Part shown: positions 1 to 13,799 of the stretch, piece after piece
Position numbering within the stretch: the first letter of the stretch is position 1
How the letters are laid out: every line of letters starts with the position of its first letter
Assembly (NCBI GenBank): GCA_034190875.2
Contig: CM067344.1
Span: forward strand, 25,003,145-25,067,144
Origin: Urechis unicinctus
Taxonomy: Eukaryota > Annelida > Polychaeta > Xenopneusta > Urechidae
DNA length: 64,000 nt
Reading direction: 5' to 3'
Program-made: the position numbers and the translations under genes
The notes under the pieces: generated by a model
Databases searched by the model: none
What the model was told of the DNA's origin: nothing
What the model saw: only the letters and a program-made list of their open reading frames with translations

Positions 1-937
1 ATTCTCCAACCGGCGTTAAAGTTACCATCAAATCATTTTGATGGTCTGCCATAGCTAAAAGGGTACTTGCTGGGAAGAGGAGAAGAATAATCTAATCATT
101 CAAATCATTTGGTGCCTTCGTGTTGTTTCAAGCTGTTCGGCCGCAATGGTGATGCGCTTGTTGCTTCAAAGCTGTATGAATAGAAACGTGCTTTCACGAC
201 TATTTCGTTAACCATGTAAACCCTTCTAAATGGATTTTAAACTAATTTGATTCAACATGCAGTAATGACAGATAACATTGAATGTTTTAATGCGTGCCTA
301 ATATTTTACACATAACATTTTGTTTACAGAACCTACCTGTATACTTCTTTATAAAACAAGATATGACCTTTGACGCTGTTGGTCATCAAATCAATCGGGG
401 CTGCCGTGGAATCCTGTTGTGCTGGTTACGGACTGCATGAAGGTAATGATGATTTCAAGTCAACGACCTGTTAGTGGCAGGCATTTAATTTATATATGAT
501 GAGTTAATTAGCTCTCCGGGGTATACGGTGCGATATTTTGGCCCGATCACGCCTACACGACTCATTTGAGGATGCTAAGGGTTAATTACGGCATCGACGG
601 AGGAAAGCTACTGCCAGTGGACGGAATTCTAGCGAGGTTAATCATCAAAATAACCATCTTATAAGTTATAAAGCTCTTCATTTATCATGAGGTGTTGTTC
701 ATGCGTTGGTGAAGTCGGCTAAACTTTATAATGGAAAAGTGTGTAAATGTTAATGTTTTTTCTAACCAACTTGAATCTATTTATCTGAATTAAGATGAGA
801 TAAGACGCAGGAGTTGAAGTGATAAATGGATCATAAAGCAGGAGCTATTCATATATAACGCTTGTTGTCAAACATCAGCAGCCCTAGTGCGTTATGGGAT
901 GGCACAAGTAGTTGAATCATTGGTTTGGATGTATGTT
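1..937. other. Unique left flank, no gene seen
   Basis: This stretch has no counterpart that I can find elsewhere in the window. It is AT-rich, and no open frame exceeds about 60 codons. An exon-like segment at 330-442 has a fair acceptor and donor, but its only long frame ends in a stop just before the donor, so I do not call it. Homology to copy B begins near 938. Confidence 0.6.
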
Positions 938-1812
938 TTGATAGTAGTCATGCATATTGTATATATGTCTGCTATGTAGATATCCTACAATCAAGTAGCA
1001 ATCTGCATAATACAACATAAGGACACTGGCTCTTGTACATGGAAATGGCTGGCCAGTGTAAGATTTGTTGGTAATATGATGTGTATTTTGTTTCCCTATC
1101 ACGGTTACATTAAGGAACAAGCACACGTGCTTAGTGTAACAGATTAATACAACGGATTTATTTGTTTGGGATTGATTCTTTGGCATATCATTGAACACTC
1201 ATATGCGCTATCACTGGAAAGATAAAAGCTCTTTTAGCAGAGTGTATGCTAGTCAACTTTCCTCTCTGGTTTCGACGAAATAGTGTTGGACATTTCCTTG
1301 GGTTCATACCTTTTCGTGCCTCATTTCCTCGGCGGCAACAGCTCTTTGCGATATGTGCTATCAGTAGAGGAGTTATTAAGGGACGGAACGTTTGGGTATA
1401 GGCCAAAGAATAAAATGCATCTCAGCATATATCGTGAAATGCAGGATACATAACATGTATCGTATCACAACCTAAATTGTCACTGTAATGTTTCTATTGC
1501 TATAAATGACTGTCTTAGAGTGTTTTATTTAGTCTTGTGCTAATCCTGTGAATATATTCCCTAATAGGCTTACACGAGGCGCAATACCGTCATTTGTTGG
1601 TTGGTAAGCTTTTCACAAGTCATTTTGTAATTACCTCAGATTTTGCTTAATGCTTACCGATGTATCTGCTATGCATTTAAATGATATCATTTATTCCATA
1701 ATATCTGATAGGATAGTCGTGTGTACACTAATATGATAATTGTACAGACACACATGGTTTTCGTTGTTAAACTTGATCGTTGGCTCTGAACACCTTGAGA
1801 GGAACACAATAT

Positions 1813-2168
1813 TCAGCATTGTACACTGCCCTCAAAGTATTGACTATTTAATAACATTTGCATCACATACTGAATGTTTTTATAACACTCACGCCACAAT
1901 GCAACAATGAAAATAGCGAATAATTTTGTTCCCAATAACTCAAACATAACGGAAGCAATGCGCAAGTAACTTTGCGATGTTCCCATATATGTGCATAGCA
2001 AAACAAAAGCGATCCGTTAAGCATCTCATCAAAAACTTCGAGATTAAACTGCTTGGTGTCATCTTTTTAATGGTCGCAATTGAATATGGCATCAGAGTTC
2101 CCTCAGGGAAGGATCAAACTGCGGCAAGTGTAAGCCAATCACCATTCGGAGGCCATTATAAACAATAA
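1813..2168. other. Shared block segment, no gene seen
   Basis: This 'cattgtacac' segment recurs in B (about 18508) and C (about 29138). The short open frames on either strand differ between copies, so no gene is called. Confidence 0.5.
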
Positions 2169-5100
2169 CATTAACACTTGTCCAGTCTCCTACCAAACAC
2201 ATAACGCATCATCGGCTGTAAAAAGCTGACTCAATTGACCTCAAACTCACGTTAATAAATCTGGATTGGATGGTTTTTAGCTAATTAAATGGGCACTGGT
2301 CCGAAAACTTATCCCAATCAATCGCAGTTTTTTGATACGGTGCAAAAAGCCTCATTGGATCTTCCTCGAAGTTGAGTGCAACAAATTGTTACCCATCATT
2401 TGTGTGTCAATATGTAGAGGCATCTACGAATGTTCTGGTTGCGATAATTGTAGACGCTTCGTGAATGATCGTTGGATTGAATATAAACAAATAAGGACGC
2501 CGCAAACGTGACAACCATGAATACATCACATGAGGGCAATACAACAACTGGTTGATCTGCGGCCATGGGTGGGTGGCTACATCTAAATCGTTGTTTATAG
2601 TGGAATTATACGCATCCGCTTTCATGAATAATAACATCCCTTTTGTGTACAATTAAATGAGAGCCAATTCGATACAAATCGATCTGTATGCAGACTGTTT
2701 TCAAGATTACGTATGTGTGTAATTGCATATCTCTCTAATGGAGGTAACAGTAGTTCCTCAGTTGTTAGGTACTAGATTTTGTTAGCGTTTGTGCATTAGA
2801 AAGCGAACGTAAACTGTGTTTAATGGCAGGATTTCCCCGGGCGTATCACTGAGGTGTTTTACAATATCATAAGCAGCAAACAAAACCATTGTCAATCCGA
2901 ATAGGCTACGTTCGTCGGATATAATGTCGATATTAAAGACATGGGAGCAATCGCTAGTGCTACCCTTTCACAACCCCTCTAATACCAATTCAAGTTGCTC
3001 AAAATCTGCAATGTAAATGGAGTACGAGCTAAGGTGACGCCTTTGCTCATTTTGCTGAGAGGTTGGTATATTACTTCAGACCTTTGGGCTGGGTAGTTCC
3101 TGTGAAAACTCCCCAGATTAACCGTCAAGTTGGCCGGGTTATTTATCATACAGTAATCCGGCCACAGCCTAGCTTGCCTGGGTTCTGCCCGTGTACTTTC
3201 GTTGGGGAACTGTCATTGACAAACAGTGAATTGATCAATGGGCTTAAGCGTGCAGCTCAATTCTTGTTACTGCATAAATGTTCTGGTTGTATTCACTCCT
3301 CCACAAATCAAACTCGCCATCTCATCGACAACTTACAGACTAAGCAGTCTACCGAACAAAGCCCTTAAACCTGATTTATACTGTCTGTTGCTCCCTGAAT
3401 ATTGATGTCATGTCATGGCTTGTGGCTGGACTGTGTTTTAGTGCTGACATTACGGAGATATATATGCACGGTCACATCCCGAATAAGAGCATGCATCCGG
3501 GATTAAAGCCGATATAACACATTTTAATTTGACGGCTAGCTTCGGAAAGGGACAACGTTGTAGATTATGTTTGCATGTTTGTCAGTCCCAAGGTTGTTTT
3601 CAGCCAGTCGGAGACCCTTCAGCCCTAAGAGTTCGATCATATCATACATGCATGTCTACGCTAACCAATCAGGCTTTGGGCAATTAAGTATTATTTAATC
3701 TATATCATGTATAATATTATCATTATATAATTAAATATCTGTTGACTTCCGGCTGTGTGACTTCCGTTGTTATGGTGCATTTGTGTGGTTCGTGATGTTG
3801 TTTGTATTGTTCTGCCGTTGAGAACGAGCGCTATGCAGCAAGATGCATAATACCGCAACAGCACCCTAGGTACGGCGACTAATTATTGAATATTTTGTGG
3901 ATCAGAAATAGTTCATGCATGCTTGGGTTTAGATTGATCAGGACGCATATATACTGTCATAACGGCGAGATTGCGAAATCAAATACGTGGTGGAGAACGT
4001 CTTTAACTGCATCCGGTCAGTTGTTGCTTATATCAACGTTCTTGGTATCAGCCATGCCAGGTTATTTTACCAGGTGTTAAATAGGTGAATGCTGCTTCGT
4101 TTAGATCATTATAGGAACGTTTCCTCAATTCGCTGAGTTAGTAGATAACAGGTGTATGCAATTGAGGTGTTTGACCACATTGATAATACAATATTGATTT
4201 CCCAAATAACATATAATGAAACAAGTTCTACATGTAAGATTACTGCACATGCACAGAAGCTTTAACAAAAGATTGGATGTGCCATTTTGATTCATTACCC
4301 AAGATCCCCGCCACCCAACTCTGCCAATGATGGCCATCGTTTTGTTTCTGATCAAAAGTCATTCAGGTAGCGTTATGTTGCTGTATCAAAGTGTGAACAG
4401 TTTTCTATTCATGTCTGTATTCTGTTCCGGTAAGCTAGCATTGTTTGCATGTGTCTGTTTTCATATAAATGCGGAACCATTTGATAAAAGACAGGTACCC
4501 AAAAGCTGAGTGGCATTCATTGTGCGACAATAATGTCAATCCAATGGCGCGCGAGTTGGAATTATTCATGCAAGTTCCGCACTGTAATTGACACATCGGA
4601 GGCAGATTTCGTTAAATGAACTTGACGTTAATAGCATCGGAATGAGTTATTGGACATGGTTTTCCTGGGACGTTCCCTGTTGCTTCCGGATCTTTTGCAT
4701 AAGCCAAAAATATCCATGGCAACTTCGACTATTTACTGCGTGTACGAAAGATTTATTTCATTTATGTGTCGTTGAGATAACCCTGACAATGGTTACTAAT
4801 TTTCATGTAATATTCAACGTAGCCTGCTCTCCACAAAACGCATCAAACTAATTTCTTTTAAATAATTAAAAGTACATCCTAAATCCAATCGACCAGTGCT
4901 GTAAAGTAAAGACGATAGGTATCCATAAAAGCTGACTGAATGCATGCAAAACCGCCAATAGCGAAATGATACTGATGATTTGATTGGACAGTTAAAAGTG
5001 TGATCGTGCAATAACAAGTTTCTGAATAAGGAAGGATTCGAAGGTTGTGTCTGGAATTTAAAGAGGCAGTCTTGACGTACTCCTTGTTAAATTCATAGCA

Positions 5101-5883
5101 AGAGGGGGCCTTAATGTGACGGGTCAAATCATTCGGTGGCTGCTAGTGAAGCTCAGAAACTTGAGCATAGGAGAATAGCCGATCCATATACGAGTAGCGA
5201 GCAATCATTCTCACAGCAAGCTAAGCGGTAATAGTTCGCTATATTGAATGACATGAGAGACTCTCAGGTAGCCTTATGCAATTGCATTAAGGGGTGAACC
5301 GATTTCTATTCATGTTCATATTCCGCTCCGGTGAGCTAGTATTGCTTGGAAATATGTTGTATGCATTATGTACTTGATCTGTATATGCGTCAACGTCTTA
5401 AAAAGGAACCTTACTTTCATCAATGCGACTGAAGTGGGTACTACACACACATGCTTGGGCAAAACCTGTTCCTTGTTACCCCAACGCATCAGTGGATTGG
5501 GATTTGTCCTGACTCGCACGAGTTGTTCTTTAGTCAGTTTTGTCACACATTTCCGGCTGACCTTTGTGCGACCCCTTGCCGCTGGGACTTCTATCAATTC
5601 GATGTCCAGCAGCGCACTCGTAATATGTGTAGGAGCTCGACAACATAATTGATGATATCATGCTGTAGTGATCATGTATTGCAGGTCAGCGTTTGTGATA
5701 TTGAGGTGGGCATTTTCCCGAGTGGCACTGTTGTAACTCCTACTGTGAATCGTAGCTATATTGCTGTTGAGCTGATTCTAATAGAATAGTGGTCAGTTCC
5801 CCTTGGTCATGGTCATTGAGTAGTTCGAATCGTAGGCGCGTATCTGCGCTGTAATTGACCAGTATGTGGCTTAACCTTCTAGG

Positions 5884-6782
5884 TGGGACATGAAGACTGG
5901 AATTGTTTTCATATCCAATTCCATAATGCCCAAGCTTTCACAGTCCATTTTGAACACGGTTAATGGGTCTTTTTTCGGACCCTTAATTTTCCTCGTCTAC
6001 ATCCTTTGCCTTATCCATTTTATCATATATCATCCGGTCGACAGGCATGGTTTCACTTACGACACACACATATACATGGGTTTCACAGGAAACCTAGATT
6101 CAGCAGCCACGCAAAAAACAAATGTAAGATTATAGAACCGCCTGACTAAAATCTCTGCCTGTCGGACTGCAAACAAGTTCAAGATCATCTCATATCAGAC
6201 AAAACAGAGAAACCGCTCCGTTGCTGAGCAACTTTCTGTTGTCATCCCATTTTTGTTAAGATCTTCTAGTGGCCTAATCAGTAACCTCGGTTGCACGTTT
6301 GATTTGTCCCTCTCAATGACAGTCCAGGTCGAGAAGATGGCCAAGTCAGCTAGTTTCGACTTCGCAAAAGGCTGACTGTCGAGACTTTCAAGTGCCTAGT
6401 TCAGTCACTTGTCATCTCAAGACTCGATTACTGCAACATTCTCCCATGTGGCGTCTCAGATGGGCCCCTGTTAAGGCCCCTGACCCCTGAATACGTATGC
6501 CAGCTGCTTAACATGCGCCACCCCCTAGCTCATTGAAGAGTACTGAGCGAATCTGTCTACAGTCGACGTCACAACCTTCAATGTTTTTGCCCCGTGTCAA
6601 CAGAACAGAATGTAGTCAATAGTAAGGCACTCAGTATCCCGGCCTAAGTTTAAGAAAGCTCTCAAAGCGTATCTCTCTTCCGGGTAGCTTTCCAGATATA
6701 TAGAGGCTGTGAGAAGTGACCAGGCTGGTGAATCAAACGCTATATAAATAACACTATATTATTATTATCATTATTATTATTA
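5884..6782 (+). mobile_element. L2/CR1-like LINE 3' end relic (copy A)
   Basis: This is a decayed non-LTR retrotransposon end. An open stretch at 5890-6135 contains GPLIFLVYILCL, which matches the conserved reverse-transcriptase region before the catalytic box. The box itself is damaged and reads about YDTHIYMGF where F/YADDTQLY-type sequence is expected. Further down, in broken frames, come a block like the region before LGCTFDSSLSM, the motif SRLDYCN (about 6414-6437) and a KFKKALKAYL-like tail. It ends in (ATT)n at about 6758-6782, typical of L2/CR1-type 3' ends. Stops and frameshifts make it non-functional. The same relic sits at the matching place in B, C and D. Confidence 0.85.
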
Positions 6783-8425
6783 TCCATATTGTTATTAATA
6801 TTACATTGTGTCTTGATTGAAAGCGCTGCAATGCTGATATATATTTAATAGTTTGAATGATTGTATTCGAATGATTATCGGTATGTCTGAATGTGATCAC
6901 TCTTCAAATGAATAACAATATGACCTGTTGTGGATTCGGGTTGCACCAGCTGGGTCACCTCGGTGTGATTCAATTAAGCTCGAGCCAAATGTCTTTTTTA
7001 CTCAGAGCAATCAACCACGCGAATTTCCCCTGAGGAAGGCCAAAAAAGAAGAAAATCTTGGGGATTACATTACTCTCACCTACAAATTGATATTGAGACG
7101 CTGATGGATGAGGGGTGACAGTGATGTAATGCCTACGCTCTCTTGGCCAATATATGACGGACAGACAGCGTCTTCTGCGGAAAAGCCATCATTTCATCAA
7201 GTCAAGTTAATAAATCTGTTGTGCGGCACGCTTAGACTCAAGTAATGTGTACAGCTTGCCACGTCAGCTGGAGTAATGCTAGGTATGTGATTTGACAGTC
7301 ATGGTGATTCACCTTGATTGTATGCATATTGTCATGGTTGTTAGAACAATGAGGCAATTCTTAGATTATGACACCGTAGGAAGGTTCTCGTATTGCATCA
7401 TCTAAGAATTATCAAGCACGCACGCGCATTTCGCGGATTGCATTTGAAATCAGCAGGACTTTTGTGAAATAAAAAACCTCATCAACCCTGCGAACCATTA
7501 AACACGACCTTATGTAAAGCAAGAACTAAAAAAACGGACTATATCAAACAGAAACTGAACCGAACATGCACTCTCACATTCAGAAATTCAGAAATGATTT
7601 TGTTCATCATGCATGCTAGGAAACACCGCCGTTGTGAGAACACTATTAAACACAGGCAAAAGCTCCTTCCCACTGGATGTAGAGGAAGGGGTGACATATT
7701 GCTTTTCCGCGGGAAGAGCCTTCCGTGGCAATATTTAGCTGATTTTAATACAAAGCTGATTACAACCCAATAATTTGTAGCACGTTATGCAATATCAATT
7801 TTACGGCCTGTTCTGGTAACATATTGATACATGTATATGACGTAGAAGTTCCGACAGTAACAAGCTGAAGCCGATATAATATATTCTTAAACGAGTGAGA
7901 GCCAATGCTGAAGATGATCCCATTTTCAATTTTGGATAGCGTTATATCAGAACATAATACCGAATCCGTCTGAGATATGGCTTTGAGGTCAACTTGAATG
8001 AATACCTGCTCGATATCGAATCATAGCTATGCCGATGCCTATTCGTTAGAACGTGGTGAGATTTTTTTATGTTAGTTGATGGTCCTATTCATTGAATTTT
8101 TTAATATAGTATAATACGGAATTCCAGTGTGTGGTCTAGTGTTGGATTGCAGGTTACCGGTTTTATGTGAAAGACAAGCTATTCTAGGCTGTTGTCCGGT
8201 GTTAATGTATTCTTGGCCAGTCGTGAGAGACAGCCATTCCCCATCGTGACAGTTAGTCTCAGCGAAATTATAAAAGTTGGCGGGTTATCTTACCGATCAA
8301 CGAGAGGGAGTTTTGGCTTGATTGTGAGACGTGTTAGACGATGCGTTATGAAGCATAAATTGACATAAAGCTATTGACATCAAACTGCCATTGCCCTATT
8401 CCTTCTTTTATCATTTGTTTAGTAG

Positions 8426-8830
8426 ATGAGAATTTCAGAGTTTTATACAATGAATGAGACCTGGTGTCAGAGGTTTAAAGAACAAATAATGAGACGAGAG
8501 ATCCAACAGAAAAAATATCTGCAAATTTTATCTTTAACGGCTAAAGAAGTTTTGGGTGCTGCGTTCCATACCCATGGCAGTTGTTTAAGATCCCGGCAGA
8601 GCGAAGGCAAGTTATTGTGCCCAGTAGAAATATTTCGTTGGAAGGTGGGTTGTTAAATTCATATGTTTCTTAAATGCTTGGTGAGACCAAAGCTGAGCGC
8701 GAGGCTCTGGCAACAGGCTGAGATGGATCAGTAACAGGCTGAGAGAGTTCAGCAAAAGACTGAGCGTGAGGCCAGTAGAAAGCATAAATATGATGCGGTT
8801 GGAACAGGCGACCAACCAAACGACAGCTCA
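8426..8830 (+). pseudogene. Coding remnant with coiled-coil-like segment (copy A)
   Basis: The open frame 8426-8656 begins MRISEFYTMNETWCQRFKEQ, is rich in charged residues and runs for 76 codons. Further on, around 8680-8790, another frame reads a Glu/Gln/Arg-rich coiled-coil-like stretch (AEMDQ-stop-QAERVQQKTEREASRKHK). Copies in C and D preserve the reading AEMDQQQADRV. That pattern resembles the charged coils in Gag proteins of Gypsy-type retrotransposons, but the match is generic and I do not claim the family. The two parts are in different frames, and the second has an in-frame stop in A. Copy B has lost the region. Confidence 0.4.
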
Positions 8831-9936
8831 AGGGGACTTGTCAATAAAAATTTCACCTTCTGGCACATTCAGTATCTGAGCCACATCAAACCACTATTAT
8901 ACGCATAAGAACGATGCAATACACGAGTCTGCAATGTGTTAACCAGTAACTGGTGACAAGATTGGTGACAGCAAATATGGTAATTTGTCTGTTGGTGTGG
9001 TCCCACGTTCAATCTTGACACAATTAAGTCCAATATATATTCAACTTATGATGTACTATTGGACAGCAGGGCAAGGCATATTACGGGCAGCCATTCACAT
9101 TGATCAGGGTTAAGTAGAGTATATTTCATTTTAGTTTTAAATAGAGCCGTTTTATGTACGTTCAATTTCAAATTTAACTCGATAATTTTACTATTTTGCG
9201 TACATCGCTTATTTAACCATTGTGATATAGCTTACGTAATAGCGTGAATGGTTTTCCGGTGGTATGGAGAATTACATTACAAATTAAACAAAAATCTAGT
9301 AATCGATCGAACGAGAGAATTACGCCCTCAAATTCTTAATATGTAATGAAGGTATATCCAAGAATGACTGACCCCTTTCAATTATTCTTCCAATGACTTT
9401 TGTGTCCTTCAAGTATGTCACGATAAAGAGATGCAGAGACATTGAATCAACAGTAAGTATCACTGAGTACTTCTCGTTTTATAACACCTACCCCGCTTAA
9501 AATACCATGTACATGATTTATACCTGGACAATGTTCCCGATATACGCAGTCAGTTGGATTGCGCCTCTTCGATTTTTACAAGTTACATGCTTTGCTTGGC
9601 ACATGACACTACCTGATAGACGAGGGGTTCGCGTAATTTGTATTTGTCAGTGATAAGACCAATAGGCATCGATCGAGTTTCAGACTCAGTTACTTCTCGT
9701 TCGTTGGACACACTGCAAAGTAAATGCTCAAAGCGACGAATGACGTGCCTGTGCATTTTGAATCGCTTGTTGTTTTAGCAATATTCCATTTATTTAGTTT
9801 GGTTTAACCAGTCAGTCTGATTTAGCTTCCCATGCCCGCATAATGAATGAAAACACATCATGATGTCTTAGCTGCTGAGGCACATTTTGAGGGGGCATAA
9901 AAAGCTGATATTGAACAGCGACACAAGCTGCTTATA

Positions 9937-10062
<126 letters not shown>

Positions 10063-11435
10063 CATATAGTTGCAATATATTTACCATTTAGCGTCACACA
10101 TACGTTTGTTGGGTACTGATATCGAATGACTCTTTGTGGATAAGATACGAGTAATGGTAGCGATAATAGATGGCTCGGTCTCGGGATTTTCTCCCATGCC
10201 CATAAGCATTTTAATACATCAATCGTCGATTGCTTTTCGTATGCTGAGGAATATATGATATAGCCAGTATTATACACTCATCATTGGCTATGCTGATAAA
10301 ATGACTGCTTAAATCAATTATTTCTATGCACAAACGTTCCTCTAAGGCAAAAACACAGCATACATATAGGCTCCAAATCAATTGCCAAACCTGCGTTAGC
10401 GCAACAACAGGGTGATTTGTTGCATGCTAGGAAATAAATCCAATAATCAATACCTAATCCTATGTTTCAACATACCGCTGGTATGTTCAGCGTCAGGATC
10501 AATCTTAAAGAAAATTTGCTTAATACGCCACATAATATATGCAACAACTTTGGAAGCAACAAAAACTTCGACCTCTCAGAGAACCGTCTGACACGTAAAT
10601 AAGGGATGCAGAACCGCAGACTTGTAATTAAGGAATACAAAAATTTTGTCGGTGGGGTGACAATACTAATAGGCTGATAATAGTGCATACAATTCCTATT
10701 CATATAATTTGCCCTCATGTTTGGTAATGCAAGACGTTAAGAATGTGACAATCAATAGAGTAACGCATCGAGGTTTTCTGTATTGATAGGCTGGATACCC
10801 GACAGACAACTCCGATAAATCACCCTGAGAGACATTCAATTAAACTGGCCGGTGATGGAGTGAATGTTCACGATTACAGCACCGCCTTGACAGTAAGCAG
10901 GTGGCTACGAAGCTACAAAATGAAGACAAATGGCATACTGCTTCAGGCGTTAATTTGAAAATTGGAAAGTTACAAAGCATGCTTCGTCTAGGCAGATTGA
11001 TTCGAACCTCCAATACATACAGATGATCCTGTTTGGCATAAAATTACACTGAAAGTGGATAATCACTGAACTGAGCCGCTGAATCTAGAAATGAATTATT
11101 GTATGATTCATTAAGCAGTTAGCATCAAGTTCAAGATAACAGGTATATTAGTGCAGAATCCGTAGAATTCGTTTTAATTATAATATGTCACCGTTGTAAC
11201 TGACCGATTCAGATCACAAGTATCGGCCAATTTCCTCTTGCCTGACATGGGTATTGGTACGTTTAAAATGTTGGTTATTGTACACATTGATTATCATCAA
11301 TAACTCAATTTGTATCTGGAGATATTTGGCCTAGAACCCACAATTAACGAGTATCACGTTCACTATTTAAAATATAAGGTTTGTGAATCAGCAAGAGTCC
11401 CTGTCTACATTTACCAGTTTGCTTACGTTTTGTAG

Positions 11436-11713
11436 GGCCTGGTCTTGACCATTTATAAGAGACTCAAGGACCTGTGCGCCATATTGACATCCGCATTCCG
11501 AAGCCATGTACACTCCTCACGATTCATGACGGATCAAAAATGGGCCAACTGGTATTGCATATCGATCGCAAATATGTTGTCAAAACCGTGAACCACATCT
11601 CATCCGAATAGCGTCCCCTGAATGAACTGATATTTGACAACAGAGAGTACACTATGTCTTGTGTTTGTAGCACATTGTCTATCATTGCAGTTCATCGATT
11701 CATCAGTCACTAA
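11436..11713 (+). pseudogene. Exon-like remnant, broken (copy A)
   Basis: This segment follows a good splice-acceptor motif (cttacgttttgtag) and aligns without indels to 57295-57572 in D, which is open throughout. In A the frame carries two stops: TAA in place of a Tyr codon near 11455 and TAG in place of Gln near 11610. It ends at the same TAA. Changes between A and D are mostly non-synonymous by my hand count, so current selection is not supported. Confidence 0.35.
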
Positions 11714-11894
11714 GGTTGCATTGACAATACCACAGATCAACCCTCGGAAACTGCCCCGAGGGTGAAGTCTGGCTTGAAAGTTAATGTCGACTGTAATGAC
11801 AGCAAACGTACCGCAATTCGGGAATGTGTGGCAGCCATTTGATCAACCAACCTTTCAGTGAAGCGAGCAAATGGCATCAAACTTGTTCATGTCT

Positions 11895-11895
11895 A

Positions 11896-11935
<40 letters not shown>
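11895..11935. repeat. (TA)n microsatellite (copy A)
   Basis: A TA run of about 20 units is followed by CA/TA-rich imperfect sequence to about 12000. It occupies the same paralogous site as the expanded tracts at 45865-46078 and 57828-58236. Confidence 0.95.
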
Positions 11936-11939
<4 letters not shown>

Positions 11940-12179
11940 CATACATACACAACCAGGTACACAGATATATACCCACATATACATATTTACGCACAGGCAC
12001 AACTTATTTTTAATCCTTGTGTATTTAATCTTGTTTAGTCCGGATTTCTGTTTCTTCGCGATCAGATGATGCAAAAACATTTCCTATCTCATAGATTATG
12101 GGAATAAATAAACACATACAGTTAGTTGAACTGTCTGAGAAAAACGCAATTTGTCATGAGATTTATATATTTGCCTACT

Positions 12180-13345
12180 TCGGAATTGCCAGGTTGTGTA
12201 CACGGTGGTGTTTACTGCACGTGGCTGAGATTAGTTCAATATTATATTATCCAGAAAGTTAAGCTTACACGATGAATGAACATTGATGGTGATTCGAGCT
12301 CTGCTTAATAGCCACTTTGCACCCTCTCTCTCTTACGCTGTATGTAAATTTAAGGATGATTAACCGTCAAATGTAATTTACGGCGTCATAAAAGACGGTG
12401 TTTGCAATCATGCCTCGTGCTTTATCCCGACTCCCGCATTTTCTATTTACATAGACCTAGCTTAATTTGTCTAATACTCCAGGACAACATGAAGTCGGAT
12501 TTAGCTATAGTTGTTAGTAGTGTGGTTCATGCAAGCTGTAAACTGGAATTGTGACATCTGTACCATCTGCGCAAACCCTGACCAGTTACCTTTTTTATGC
12601 TAGACGAAATGAATGATATCAACCGGAAACACAGACTAGCCTTATAGATTGAAATCTATTCGGGCAAAATATTATTCATAGACGGTTATATATGCAGACA
12701 TCGCGAGGCACAACACACCATGATACGTCGACTGAGTTTATTTAGTTTTACTTGAGTATGCTGCATACAGTCAGCAGAATGAACATCTTTAGTGCAAATG
12801 GCCTTCATGCTCGAGACCAATCATGCCTGTAAGCTATCAGCAGTCCGTTGAGAAAAGTTTTGAGTGATTAGTATGTAGCATGACATGATTTAACCAGTCA
12901 TTTTCAATATGTAGTCATATTTGTTTTCAACATTATTCAATTTCCAAACTTGCTGTTTTGCAACTGGTGCAGCCAATACAAGGAATGCTGTTTCCTAATC
13001 CAACTAATTCATCATTGGGCTATTGTCACAGGTGCCTGACTATTGTACAGGTGCAAGAACGTGGTTGGTTTCTGAGATAACGTATGGCGATCCAAACGAA
13101 ACCCAAATAATGCAAATAATAACGACCGACGAGTAGCTGAAATACTTTGACCGCTTGGTCTATTCCTCTCCGTCAAAAACGGCATTGATATTAAGCAGCA
13201 TCTAGCAGTATATTGATCATCCGACGATATTCTTAATCAACCATCGTTGCATTCACCAAATGAGCACAAGGCTGTGATGTTACAGGAGGTACGGATGGCA
13301 TAGTTTTGAAAATGTTCTTTTTGTAGCGGGATCAATGTGCCAGTC
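12180..13345. other. A/D shared block, no gene seen
   Basis: This matches D 58390-60555 apart from the D-only kilobase at 58694-59705. No open frame of note and no RNA gene is recognisable on either strand. Confidence 0.55.
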
Positions 13346-13799
13346 TTTAAACAGGTAAATACGGGACATGTTACGATGCTTAGGCTTATGAGCTTAATGT
13401 GGATTAAACAGCAAAATTACCAAATCATGATACGCTTATTGAGTACAACACCTTACACAGACAAGATCGAAAGCTAGTTTTATAGTCTGGAGTGTCAATT
13501 GAATTAAAATCACGCATACACTTGTTCAAAGTGCATGACATATTATATACAAACACAATAAATATTTTCAACGATTCAACCCAAAAAGAGAAATTTAGAA
13601 GGAAATAGTATTATAATTGCAAGAGTGAATATTTATTGGGGATACAGGATTACAAATAAATTCGTAATTAAAAAAAGGTTTAAAAAATATGGTTTCTGTG
13701 ATATCTAGTGAATCAATAACTACAGGTTTTGGTGAGGTCTTCATTATAATTTTGGAACGTTTTGGAGATGGGGCAATCTGAGGTCATTCACAGGTTTTG

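Noticed and set aside
330-442. Exon-like interval with tttgtttacag acceptor and aag/gtaatg donor
   Set aside because: Two frames have early stops, and the third stops one codon before the donor. The minus strand also has splice-like sites but all frames contain stops.
2407-2652. Short frames repeated at 30100-30357 and 48684-48941 as a conserved gene
   Set aside because: The frames are shared because the DNA is duplicated. A has a different N-terminal part, and no start or splice evidence is kept.
3660-3740. AT-rich partly palindromic tract repeated in every copy (near 20870, 32400, 51190)
   Set aside because: Low-complexity AT sequence with only weak inverted symmetry. I could not define ends or a target-site duplication.
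5800-5850. tRNA/SINE B-box-like gttcgaatcg, also near 22495
   Set aside because: No convincing A-box at the right distance, no cloverleaf found, and the match to the B-box consensus is incomplete.
5890-6135. 81-codon frame as an active reverse transcriptase
   Set aside because: It is a short fragment of a LINE with a damaged catalytic box, surrounded by stops and frameshifts, and it is paralogous to three equally dead copies.
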